Below are positions 8,344 through 15,795 of a stretch of 43,775 nt of DNA, one piece after another; positions within the stretch are counted from its first letter, which is position 1; every line of letters begins with the position of its first letter. Below the pieces are notes generated by a model. That model saw only the letters and a program-made list of their open reading frames with translations. It was not told the origin of the DNA and did no database searches. Origin of the DNA: Halonatronomonas sp051745425 (lineage in GTDB: Bacteria > Bacillota > Halanaerobiia > Halanaerobiales > Halarsenatibacteraceae); the NCBI GenBank assembly GCA_051745425.1, contig JBNJEB010000003.1:1-43775 (forward strand), read 5' to 3'. Both the position numbers and the translations under genes were made by a program.

Positions 8344-9324
8344 TTAACCACCTATCTGTGACATATTTCTTCCGTAATCTTCTTCATTACCAAAATCATG
8401 CTGGTCTGGCTTTAACAAACAGGCCTGATTTAAAATTGTCTCTAATTTTTCTTCCGGGAATAGCTTGCCTGTTTGATCATATAGATCATATTCCCTGGCC
8501 ATTGCCAGACAGGGCCTTAATTTGCCATCAGAAGTCAATCTGAGACGATTACAGCTGCTGCAGAAGCTATGGCTTATCGGAGAGATAAAACCGACTGTAG
8601 CCTGTGTATCGTCAATCTGAAAGCTTGTTGCTGGACCACCACCTGGTATTTCTTTGGGAGTTAACTTATAACCGGCAGCTTTAATCTCTGATTTAACCTC
8701 ATCTATTGAGATATATCTATCATCATTATCCTGGCTGCCGCCACTTAATGGCATGAATTCAATAAATCTAAAATTATAATTATTGGCCTTGGTAAACTGA
8801 ATAAAATCTGAAACTTCATCATCATTAAAACCTCTGATTAAGACTGTGTTAATCTTAATTGGATCCAGCCCTGCATTTTTAGCAGCTCTCAGACCTGCTA
8901 AAACCTCGGGGAGACCATCTACCAGACTTATCTCTTTAAATTTTTCTCTATCCAGTGTATCCAGGCTGACATTTATTCTATCTAAACCTACCCTGGCCAG
9001 TTTATCAGCAAACTCACTAAGAAGGTATCCATTTGTTGTTAGGGAGATATCTTCCAGGCCCTCAAGTTTATTAAGTTGATAGATTAATTTATCCAGTCCT
9101 TTTCTAACTAATGGTTCTCCTCCTGTCAATCTGATTCTTTTAACACCGGCCCTGACAGCAATTCTGGCAAATACTAAAATCTCCTCATAACGCATAATTT
9201 CAGCATGGGGCTTATAGTTAACTCCATCTGGAGGCATACAGTATTTACATCTAAAATTACAGCGGTCAGTTACTGATATTCTTAAATAATCGATTTCTCG
9301 CTGACAACTTGCATTGATTGCCAT
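8344..9324 (-). CDS. moaA: GTP 3',8-cyclase MoaA (radical SAM)
   Basis: The first enzyme of molybdenum/tungsten pterin synthesis; it rearranges GTP using S-adenosylmethionine. The 326-residue sequence has the radical-SAM cluster ligands CNFRCKYC (C22, C26, C29), the second [4Fe-4S] site C255, C258 and C272 in the C-terminal domain, RLTGGEPLVRK for SAM contact, and the terminal Gly-Gly that is needed in MoaA. All expected residues are present and length is normal. It lies 4 bases after the moeA-PBP gene and 3 before moaC-MOSC in the riboswitch-led operon, so transcription should follow cofactor demand. Confidence 0.97.
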   Translation of the reverse strand: MAINASCQREIDYLRISVTDRCNFRCKYCMPPDGVNYKPHAEIMRYEEILVFARIAVRAGVKRIRLTGGEPLVRKGLDKLIYQLNKLEGLEDISLTTNGYLLSEFADKLARVGLDRINVSLDTLDREKFKEISLVDGLPEVLAGLRAAKNAGLDPIKINTVLIRGFNDDEVSDFIQFTKANNYNFRFIEFMPLSGGSQDNDDRYISIDEVKSEIKAAGYKLTPKEIPGGGPATSFQIDDTQATVGFISPISHSFCSSCNRLRLTSDGKLRPCLAMAREYDLYDQTGKLFPEEKLETILNQACLLKPDQHDFGNEEDYGRNMSQIGG

Positions 9325-9328
9325 AATA

Positions 9329-11266
9329 TTATCTCCTCCTGGATGGCTCTACAGTTCTGATCTGACCGGTATCTTTAAGATCGTAACCAGTCTGAGCAGT
9401 TAGATAGTTCTGGAATTTTTCACTCATAATTAATTCTTTAATCTTTTTAATTCTGAAATCATCGGCCAGTCTGGCCGGATAGATCATTTCAAACCTCTCT
9501 GAAAAGAGTGGAATAAAGTCAAGTTCAAAAGCCCTGGCCACTGCCCTGATTCCAAGGCCTGTATCTGCTGACCCAACAGCTACAGCCTGAGCTACCGCGG
9601 CATGGGTATATTCCTCCCGATCGTAACCTTTTATCTCTTCTGGCCTGATATCTGATTTTTCCAGCTGGAAATCAAATAAAATCCTGGTACCAGCGCCCTG
9701 CTGACGATTAATAAAGGTTATATCTTCATCTTTAAGATCACCTATCTCTTTAAGATTCAGCTGACTGTCAGGTCTTAGATACAGACCCTGATCTCGCCAG
9801 GCCAGAGTTAATAGTTCTAATGGCTGCCCTGCTATCTGCTGCAGATAGGGCAGATTATATTCGCCGGTCTCTGGATCAAGGAGATGGGCTGTAGTAAGGT
9901 CGGCCTCGCCTCTAATCAGAGCATGGATTCCAGCCTGACTGCCCCGGGACTGAAGCCTTAGTTTAATTTTTTGATCTGAAGTAATTAAAAGTTCCTGGAG
10001 CTTATCCAGCAGAGGATCATTGCTGCCGGAAAGAACCAGATTATCTCTAATAAAGTTTTCTGGATAGAGCAGTTTTACTCTGGCTAGCTCATCTACTGCC
10101 AGACCTTCCCTCTCAGCAGGTATTTCTAAAATACCATCGGCCTGAGCCTGAGATTTCATAACTGCAGAACCTCTTCTGAGCGGGACTGCTATTGGGAAAT
10201 CCTCCTGACCGGATTGTTTCTTCTCATAAGATAGATTAACCCTTAGATATTCGACTCTACCTGGTTTTGAGCTGAGCTTTCTTTTGACCTTTGCCTTAAT
10301 ATAATTATCAGCTTCTGTTAAATCTTTCTGCAGTCTCTTTACTGCCGGAACTCCAAAACTTTCAAAGGCCTGAAGACAGGATAAGGGAAAGCCTGGCAGT
10401 CCAATAAATGGAGTGTTCTCAATCAAGCCTAAAAGCACTGGTTTCCCAGGCTGAATCTCAACTCCATGGACAAAGATCTGACCTTTTTCTTCAACTATAC
10501 CTGCAGTAAAATCTTTGCTCCCGGCCGATGAACCAGCTATTGTTATGATTAAATCAGAGTTTTTTTGAGCCCTGGTAATTGCATCTCTCAAAGCTGCCTC
10601 TTCATCACTTACAATTCCAGAAAATTTTACTTTTGCCCCGGCCTCTTCAGCCATTGTTTTTATCATTGTAGAATTAAAATCGACATACTGGCCAGGTTCT
10701 GGTGAAGTTTCAGGCTCGACTATCTCATCACCGGTGGAGATAAGAGTTAGCTCTGGCTTTGAGTAAACCTCAACTTTAAAGACTCCTGCTTCTAAGAGGG
10801 CTCCGATATGATAAACTTTAAGCTTCTGATTTGAGGTCAGGATCTGATCGCCTTTCATCACGCTTTCGCCGATTGTCCTGACATTATGCCAGGGGGAGAC
10901 TGATTTGAAAATCTGAACTCCTGCAGCAAGCTGGTTGATATCTTCAATTTTGATAACGGCATTATATCCTGCTGGTAAAAGATTGCCGGTATTGACATAT
11001 TCAAATTGATTATTCTTTAATGTCAGGGGTTCTCGCTCTGTGGCTCCAATTGTGTCTTCTGAACTGACTGCTATGCCATCCATGGCCGAGGCATTGAAAT
11101 TTGGCGCCGACCGCTCAGCCTGCACTGGCCTGGCAGTAATTCTACTTAAAGCATCCCTGACTGGAATAGTTTCTTTTTTTGATTTAGCTTTATCTAAATA
11201 TTTATTCCAGATAGTCCTCGCCTCTTTAAGTGATTTCTTTGCCAGATAAATTTTCCGTTTAGCCAT
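9329..11266 (-). CDS. MoeA fused to a periplasmic-binding-protein-like molybdate/tungstate domain
   Basis: A 645-residue protein. Residues about 1-400 are a MoeA molybdotransferase, which inserts metal into adenylated pterin: SAPNFNASAMDGIAV, ISTGDEIVEP, TIAGSSAGSKDFT and FPLSCLQAFESF are recognisable. Residues about 410-645 form a substrate-binding-protein-like domain (COG1910 type: SGSNDPLLDKL, EADLTTAHLLDPETGEYN, FINRQQGAGTR, AVAVGSADTGLG) with no signal peptide, so it acts in the cytosol. Known MoeA-PBP fusions are thought to sense or hand over oxyanion. It starts within the end of the other moeA (8-base overlap). Two MoeA proteins in one operon may divide molybdate and tungstate between them; which metal each prefers cannot be read from sequence. 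Confidence 0.92.
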   Translation of the reverse strand: MAKRKIYLAKKSLKEARTIWNKYLDKAKSKKETIPVRDALSRITARPVQAERSAPNFNASAMDGIAVSSEDTIGATEREPLTLKNNQFEYVNTGNLLPAGYNAVIKIEDINQLAAGVQIFKSVSPWHNVRTIGESVMKGDQILTSNQKLKVYHIGALLEAGVFKVEVYSKPELTLISTGDEIVEPETSPEPGQYVDFNSTMIKTMAEEAGAKVKFSGIVSDEEAALRDAITRAQKNSDLIITIAGSSAGSKDFTAGIVEEKGQIFVHGVEIQPGKPVLLGLIENTPFIGLPGFPLSCLQAFESFGVPAVKRLQKDLTEADNYIKAKVKRKLSSKPGRVEYLRVNLSYEKKQSGQEDFPIAVPLRRGSAVMKSQAQADGILEIPAEREGLAVDELARVKLLYPENFIRDNLVLSGSNDPLLDKLQELLITSDQKIKLRLQSRGSQAGIHALIRGEADLTTAHLLDPETGEYNLPYLQQIAGQPLELLTLAWRDQGLYLRPDSQLNLKEIGDLKDEDITFINRQQGAGTRILFDFQLEKSDIRPEEIKGYDREEYTHAAVAQAVAVGSADTGLGIRAVARAFELDFIPLFSERFEMIYPARLADDFRIKKIKELIMSEKFQNYLTAQTGYDLKDTGQIRTVEPSRRR

Positions 11267-12545
11267 CTATATCCTGCTCCTTAAAGATCAGACCTTTAGC
11301 TGGTGGGTATGGTACTATTTCAACCTGACTCCCCTGGGCTAAGCCTTCGCTGCCTGGAGGGATAATAATTAGACCATCAGAATCGACCAGGGTTGTAATT
11401 AAATTGGACTTGCCATATAAAGGCCTGGCTTTCTTCCTGGCAGTTAACTTTACCGGGAAATATTCCTGGCGGCCAGGGGTTGATGAAATAGGTTCTAAAA
11501 GTTCTGCTGATATACTATTTTTAAAAAATTCTGACCTGGTTTCTATCGGTAATGATCTCATCCTATTAATGATTGCAGGTATAACTATTGCTGCCACAAC
11601 CCAGGCAGATGATGGATTGCCAGGCAGTCCGACAATTGGGGTTTGATTTAAACGACCTAGGATAGTTGGCTTTCCTGGTTTTACAGCCAGGCCATGGAGA
11701 AAGACCCCTGGTTCTGCAATACTATTGATAACCTCGATGGTATAATCTTTAACGCCGACTGAACTTCCACCGGAAATTACAATTAGATCTGCTTTTAGAC
11801 TTGCCTTAATTTTTGCCTTAAGGTCTGCTTTATTATCAGTTACTATTCCCTGCAGTGAGGATTTTAAGCCCCACTCCTTAAAAAGACTACCTAAAAGATA
11901 AGAATTTATATCATAAATTGAACTCCCCTCTCTTTTCTTCCCAGGAGGAATCAGCTCATCGCCAGATGAGATTATCGCAATTTCAGGCCTGGCAAAGACG
12001 CTGACCTGATCATAACCGAGCCCTGCCAGAGCTCCTATCTCAGCCGATGATAATCTTCTACCTTTATCTAATAATAACTGGCCGGCTTTAATGTCATCAC
12101 CTTTTTTAATAATATTTTCCCCTGCCGAGACTGAATTCATTACTTCAATCTGACTCCCAAATTTTTCTGTATCCTCAATCATCAGACAGCTATCAGCCTC
12201 TGCTGGCAGTTCTGCTCCAGTCGGTATGTATATTGCAGTCCCTGATTTAAGAGAATGCTCTGGTTTTTCACCGATTTCAATTTCACCTTCAAGGGTAAGA
12301 TAGGCTGGATTTTCAGGACTGGCTCCAAATGTATCCTCTGAATTGACTGCATAACCATCAACTGCAGACCTGGAGTAAGGAGGAAGATCTTCCTCTGCTG
12401 TAATCTTTTCAGCAAGTATTCTATTGCTTGCTTCCATTAAAGGCAAACTCTCAACTGACTCTACCAGAATTGGATCTATTTTATTTTTAATTATATCTAT
12501 CAGATCATTTACTGAAGTTAATTTAAGAAATTCTTTACCCATCAA
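11259..12545 (-). CDS. moeA: Molybdopterin molybdotransferase MoeA
   Basis: A 428-residue stand-alone MoeA, which inserts molybdate or tungstate into adenylated molybdopterin. Conserved segments: LPPYSRSAVDGYAV near residue 60, YIPTGAELP, SSGDEL, ISGGSSVGVKDYT and VGLPGNPSSAWV. Length is normal for MoeA of Gram-positive type. It is the second gene of the operon, 18 bases after the MobB-like gene, and overlaps the moeA-PBP start by 8 bases. The catalytic fold is complete with no truncation. Annotation as MoeA is secure; metal preference is not. Confidence 0.95.
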   Translation of the reverse strand: MMGKEFLKLTSVNDLIDIIKNKIDPILVESVESLPLMEASNRILAEKITAEEDLPPYSRSAVDGYAVNSEDTFGASPENPAYLTLEGEIEIGEKPEHSLKSGTAIYIPTGAELPAEADSCLMIEDTEKFGSQIEVMNSVSAGENIIKKGDDIKAGQLLLDKGRRLSSAEIGALAGLGYDQVSVFARPEIAIISSGDELIPPGKKREGSSIYDINSYLLGSLFKEWGLKSSLQGIVTDNKADLKAKIKASLKADLIVISGGSSVGVKDYTIEVINSIAEPGVFLHGLAVKPGKPTILGRLNQTPIVGLPGNPSSAWVVAAIVIPAIINRMRSLPIETRSEFFKNSISAELLEPISSTPGRQEYFPVKLTARKKARPLYGKSNLITTLVDSDGLIIIPPGSEGLAQGSQVEIVPYPPAKGLIFKEQDIDG

Positions 12546-12563
12546 TTATCAGCCTTTCCAGTA

Positions 12564-13166
12564 TTATTTAAAGAGCCCTAGCTGGCACCTTCTTACCTGA
12601 ATTCCTTCTCTATCTAATTTCATACCAAATTCACCGTAACCGAGTCCAAAAAGATCACTAATCAATTGGGCCCGATAACAGGAAATTTCATCTTCAACGA
12701 CATTTAATCTAAGATCTGCAAGATTGCTGTCATTAAGAAGTTCATAGTAATCTACTATTAAGTCAGCTCTTCCTCTGCATTTTTCAGCGTCTTCGCTTAA
12801 TTCTTTGCTCGGCTCATTTACATGGATAATCAAGCCTGGGCTGATATAATGAACGACTTTATTGCCTTCAAATATTAAATAATCAAGGTCTTTAAATTCA
12901 TCTATGGCCTTTGTAACTGCTTCCTTGACTCTATCTTTTGGAGTCCGCATAAAAAGCACTTTATCTGCCGATGAATTAAGATATGGAGAAATAGATGGTG
13001 CTTCTGCCCTCATTATCTCTTTTTCCCCTGTAACCATAATATCTTTAACATCATCTATAACAGCTTTTAAGATGCCAACATTACAGCGGAGATTGTCGAT
13101 AAGCCTGACCCCTAATTTGGTTCTACCATCACTATTCTCATCACCTGTAATTGCGATAATTTCCAT
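12564..13166 (-). CDS. MobB-like P-loop protein, degenerate, first gene of the cofactor operon
   Basis: A 200-residue protein that I cannot name with certainty. It opens with MEIIAITGDENSDGRTKL, which lines up with a Walker A loop of MobB type but has Arg where the P-loop lysine should be. Further on, GEKEIMRAEAPSISPY, a paired-serine stretch (NSSADKV) and DYLIFEGNKVVHYISPG follow the order of MobB (the partner of the MPT guanylyltransferase). The family match is therefore partial. No MobA is in the window and AOR enzymes do not use the dinucleotide cofactor, so a role in guanylation is doubtful. Being promoter-proximal behind the riboswitch suggests a part in metal or cofactor handling. RBS GGAAAGGTGA is well placed. 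Alternatives: a nucleotide-binding adaptor or an operon-specific chaperone. Confidence 0.6.
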   Translation of the reverse strand: MEIIAITGDENSDGRTKLGVRLIDNLRCNVGILKAVIDDVKDIMVTGEKEIMRAEAPSISPYLNSSADKVLFMRTPKDRVKEAVTKAIDEFKDLDYLIFEGNKVVHYISPGLIIHVNEPSKELSEDAEKCRGRADLIVDYYELLNDSNLADLRLNVVEDEISCYRAQLISDLFGLGYGEFGMKLDREGIQVRRCQLGLFK

Positions 13167-13197
13167 AAAATCACCTTTCCTCTTTTAATCTATTATA

Positions 13198-13228
13198 AAT
13201 AAAAAGCGGTGCCTGAAAAAGACACCGT
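13198..13228 (-). terminator. Riboswitch-controlled terminator with overlapping antiterminator
   Basis: On the minus strand CGGTGTC (13227-13221) pairs with GGCACCG (13213-13207) across a 7-base loop and is followed by CTTTTTATTT, a complete intrinsic terminator lying before the first gene. The 5' arm can instead pair upstream: ACGGT (13228-13224) with ACCGT (13239-13235), and that upstream segment abuts the GGAGAC that closes the aptamer. The two pairings exclude each other. With the aptamer closed, the terminator would be free to form. This predicts that bound cofactor switches the operon off, as for feedback control; the logic is inference from pairing. Confidence 0.75.
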
Positions 13229-13237
13229 TTAAATACG

Positions 13238-13352
13238 GTCTCCTTTCCAAAGGTGCGGGAGGCAGATCAGTTTCCTGACCAACCCTAACGGCTATTTTTC
13301 CCTGGATATAGTTAAAAACTACTTAATCTTTAGGAAGATAGCTCGAAGACTT
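13238..13352 (-). ncRNA. Moco/Tuco-type riboswitch aptamer ahead of the cofactor operon
   Basis: The minus-strand leader between promoter and terminator matches a second copy at 15684-15783 in several ungapped blocks: CGAGC, TTCCTAAAGAT, ATATCCAGGGA, GCCG, CTCCC and TTGGAAAGGAG. In both copies a GAAA-capped hairpin sits in the middle (here GGTCAG / CTGATC). GTCTTC at the 5' end pairs with GGAGAC at the 3' end to close the aptamer. Conserved blocks, the tetraloop and the position upstream of Moco genes fit the Moco RNA motif. A long P3 helix is not apparent, which would favour the tungsten-cofactor (Tuco) variant. I could not run a covariance search. The repeat itself is seen directly; the class is recognised by pattern. 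Confidence 0.85.
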
Positions 13353-13376
13353 CTGATTATTTATGCACTTTTATTT

Positions 13377-13406
13377 ATTGTATCAAATTCTAATGAAAAA
13401 CTCCAA
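13377..13406 (-). promoter_or_regulatory. Probable sigma-A promoter of the cofactor operon
   Basis: Minus-strand TTGGAG (13406-13401), an 18-base spacer and TACAAT (13382-13377) with a TG-like extension. It lies about 25 bases upstream of the aptamer, the right place to start the riboswitch leader. The -10 is good, the -35 moderate. Confidence 0.55.
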
Positions 13407-13448
13407 TCGTTTTAAATACTTTGTGAATTATTTATAATAGGGCCGCCT

Positions 13449-13466
13449 GGTAACCGTCGGGTAACC
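13449..13466. repeat. GGTAACC direct repeat at 11-base period upstream of the promoter
   Basis: GGTAACC occurs at 13449-13455 and again at 13460-13466, exactly 11 bases apart, inside a GC-rich patch flanked by CCTG and CAGG. It lies about 45-60 bases upstream of the cofactor-operon -35, where activator sites often sit, and beyond the terminator of the preceding unit. The two copies can also pair imperfectly as a hairpin. Function is unproven. Confidence 0.35.
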
Positions 13467-13487
13467 GGCAGGTGAAAACAGAAAAAC

Positions 13488-13520
13488 AACCCTAACCCAG
13501 CTTTAAACTGAGTTAGGGTT
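13488..13520 (-). terminator. Intrinsic terminator after the AOR 2 / MoaD unit
   Basis: A 13-base stem (13488-13500 with 13508-13520, one mismatch) with a 7-base loop. Read on the minus strand it is followed by GTTTTTCTGTTTT. It lies 37 bases after the MoaD-like stop codon and separates the AOR 2 unit from the promoter of the cofactor operon. The plus-strand side also has a T run. Confidence 0.85.
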
Positions 13521-13557
13521 AGTTCTTTTTCTGTATATTTATGCTTTTTTGTGTATA

Positions 13558-13842
13558 TTATCCACCTGCAGATGGTGGGAAAATCGCCAGTATATCTCCG
13601 TCTTTTAATTCAGTATCCAGTTGATTGAGATGGTGAATATTCTGGCCATTAACCAGAATTATTGTACCTGGATTGATTGTCTCTTCTTCCCCAAGCAGTT
13701 TTTCGCTGAAAATTGCTCCATATCTATCATCCAGGCTATTTATTAAATCACGGATAGTTTTATTTGTTTCTGGATCTAATTCAACCTGACGATCATCGAT
13801 ATACTTTCTAAATAGCGAAAATAATTTTACCTTAATTGCCAT
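13558..13842 (-). CDS. moaD: MoaD-like sulfur carrier paired with AOR 2
   Basis: A 94-residue beta-grasp protein ending ILAIFPPSAGG, the standard MoaD tail (Phe-Pro-Pro then Gly-Gly) through which sulfur is carried to the pterin precursor. The N-terminal MAIKVKLFSLFRKYID and the INPGTIILVNG-like middle are typical. It starts immediately after the AOR 2 stop codon with no gap, so translation is likely coupled. Compared with the other MoaD-like protein (4786-5067) its tail is more canonical, so this is the better candidate for general MPT synthase small subunit. The large subunit MoaE is not in the window. Confidence 0.88.
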   Translation of the reverse strand: MAIKVKLFSLFRKYIDDRQVELDPETNKTIRDLINSLDDRYGAIFSEKLLGEEETINPGTIILVNGQNIHHLNQLDTELKDGDILAIFPPSAGG

Positions 13843-15657
13843 TTAGAGTTCATCCAGGCCTAATTTATTTAAGGTATCTGCAGTTGGAACGCCTTCTTGA
13901 TCCCAGCCTCTTAATTCATAGTATTTAGGAAGCATCTTATCTAAGTGAGCAACATTACCTTTCATTGGTCCATCAGGTATCTCATCTTCCAGGAGTCTCC
14001 TAGGCAGGGTATCATCATCTCTGGTTAGACCTGCTTCAAGATTGAACTGGCGCTCTAATGTGTAAATTCTGTCGCCTATTTCCATGAATTCTTCAGTTGA
14101 AAGGTCATAATCAGTAACTGCATTGACCAGTTCACAATAATCATCTGCGCCTAAAGCAAATGAGGTGAATAAACAGAGTCCAATTGAATCAATTAGAGCT
14201 GTTAAATCCTGGAATATCTTAGCCCATTCTGGTTTTGACTCTAGATCCTGTGGGTCCAGCTTTTCAGGTACTCCTAATACTTCAGGGGAGACCAGATAAC
14301 CTCTTACATGACAGCCGCCACGATTTGAAGTTGCATAATTAAGGGCCATTCCCTGGAGAGCTCTTGGGTCATAGGCAGGTAATTCCTGCTTTTTAACTGA
14401 CATTGAGACTTCTGGCATTCCATACTTTTCGCCTAAACGAGCTGAACCTAAGGCCAGGTCGTCACCAATTCCTTCACGATAGGCCATTGCTTTGGTATAA
14501 TAAACAATTGCCTCTGAAGAACCAAATTTAAGTTCAGGACCATCATTTAGTCTGTCTCTATCAATATGGCCTTTTTCATAAAGTTCCATAGCTGCAGCAA
14601 TTGTAGCTCCTGCACTGATTGTATCTAGACCAAGTTCATTACACATAAAGTTTGCCTCAGTAATTGCATTTAAGTCATTTACACCACAGGTGGCACCGAA
14701 TGACCAGCCGGACTCATATTCTGGACCTTCACCGGAACGGCCACTTGGAAGTTTGGTATCTCTACCACAGGCTATCGGGCAGGCATAACAGGCTTTCTTC
14801 TTCTGAAGATAACCTTTTTCTACCAGGGCCTCACCTGAAACCTCTTCAGTACCTTCAAAGGTTGCTTCCTGAAAGTTTCTAGTCGGGTAACCACCGGTTT
14901 CATTGACAATATTATCTAAAACTTTAGTTCCATAAGTAGGAAGACCCTCACCGGTTACTCCATCATCTTTGATTATCTGAGTCTGCTTTTTAACTACTTT
15001 CATCAATGACTCTTTATCATAATCAAAACTGCTTTTATCGCCACGAACAACCAGCGCCTTAAGGTTCTTAGAACCCATAACAGCTCCAACACCGGTCCGG
15101 CCTGCTGCCCTATTTTTATCATTCATAATTGAGGCAAAGAGAACCTGGTTTTCACCTGCAGGACCGATACAACTAACCTTAGCTCTTTCATCGCCGGATT
15201 CTTCAACCAAAATATCAGTCGTTTCATCAACTTTTTTACCCCAGACATGGCTGGCATCTTTTAGTTCTGCCTTACCATTCATTAATTGAAGATAGACTGG
15301 CTTATCTGATTTGCCCTGAAAGACTATCATATCATAACCGGCAAATCTTAATTCTGCACCAAAATAACCACCTGAATTTGATGAGGCGATTGTTCCAGTT
15401 AAAGGACCTTTAGTAACTACCATATACCGGCCACCAGTTGAGGCATTTGTTCCTGTTAGTAGACCATTGGCAAAAATCAGCCTATTTTCTGGACTTAAAG
15501 CATCAATATCTGGATCGATTTCATCAGCCAGTAGTTTTGAAGCTAGGCCTCTACCTCCTAAGTACTTTTTGACTAATTCTGGAGCCAATGTTTCTTCTTT
15601 AGTTTCTCCTGTTGTTAGATCGACTCGTAAGATTTTTGCTTCACCAATTTTGCTCAT
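13843..15657 (-). CDS. aor: Aldehyde:ferredoxin oxidoreductase, tungsten type (AOR 2)
   Basis: A 604-residue AOR family enzyme. The [4Fe-4S] ligands are C290, C293 and C297 in CYACPIAC, and C495 in IGLCLF. Pterin-binding segments include ASSNSGGYFGAELRFAGYD, GRTGVGAVMGSKNLKAL and DPRALQGMALNYATSNRGGCH. The start ATG follows AAAGGAGGG. Behind it lies a MoaD-like gene with no gap, and ahead of it lie a riboswitch and a radical-SAM maturase, the usual company of tungsten AORs. The sequence is closer to classical AOR than AOR 1 appears to be. Likely role: interconversion of aldehydes and carboxylic acids with ferredoxin, possibly from amino-acid or sugar fermentation. The substrate is not determined. 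Confidence 0.94.
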   Translation of the reverse strand: MSKIGEAKILRVDLTTGETKEETLAPELVKKYLGGRGLASKLLADEIDPDIDALSPENRLIFANGLLTGTNASTGGRYMVVTKGPLTGTIASSNSGGYFGAELRFAGYDMIVFQGKSDKPVYLQLMNGKAELKDASHVWGKKVDETTDILVEESGDERAKVSCIGPAGENQVLFASIMNDKNRAAGRTGVGAVMGSKNLKALVVRGDKSSFDYDKESLMKVVKKQTQIIKDDGVTGEGLPTYGTKVLDNIVNETGGYPTRNFQEATFEGTEEVSGEALVEKGYLQKKKACYACPIACGRDTKLPSGRSGEGPEYESGWSFGATCGVNDLNAITEANFMCNELGLDTISAGATIAAAMELYEKGHIDRDRLNDGPELKFGSSEAIVYYTKAMAYREGIGDDLALGSARLGEKYGMPEVSMSVKKQELPAYDPRALQGMALNYATSNRGGCHVRGYLVSPEVLGVPEKLDPQDLESKPEWAKIFQDLTALIDSIGLCLFTSFALGADDYCELVNAVTDYDLSTEEFMEIGDRIYTLERQFNLEAGLTRDDDTLPRRLLEDEIPDGPMKGNVAHLDKMLPKYYELRGWDQEGVPTADTLNKLGLDEL

Positions 15658-15683
15658 TCTTTTATTCCCTCCTTTATATATTT

Positions 15684-15783
15684 GCTCCTTTCCAAGAGTG
15701 GGAGGCCAGTGGATTTCTCCAGTTGACCCATCGGCAGCCGCTCCCTGGATATTTATCTTTAGGAACTGCTGCTCGGAGGAGTT
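15684..15783 (-). ncRNA. Second Moco/Tuco-type riboswitch, before AOR 2
   Basis: This leader shares the blocks of the 13238-13352 element in the same order: CCGAGC, TTCCTAAAGAT, ATATCCAGGGA, GCCGATGGGT, GGCCTCCC and TTGGAAAGGAG, with a GAAA-capped hairpin (TGGA / TCCA). CTCCT at the 5' end can pair with AGGAG at the 3' end. No terminator follows. Instead the AOR 2 Shine-Dalgarno AAAGGAGGG lies 10-20 bases downstream, and the same 5' CTCCTCC could mask it when the aptamer is open. That suggests translational control, perhaps in the ON direction. The element begins only about 12 bases after the radical-SAM stop codon, so it sits inside a probable operon. Confidence 0.82.
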
Positions 15784-15795
15784 ACCTTTATTAAC

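Noticed and set aside
13441..13475. GC-rich patch as an insertion-sequence end or attachment site
   Set aside because: No transposase, target duplication or tRNA is near; a regulatory repeat is the simpler reading.
13488..13520. Telomere-like TTAGGG motif
   Set aside because: It is one arm of an intrinsic terminator stem with a T tract; there is no repeat array.
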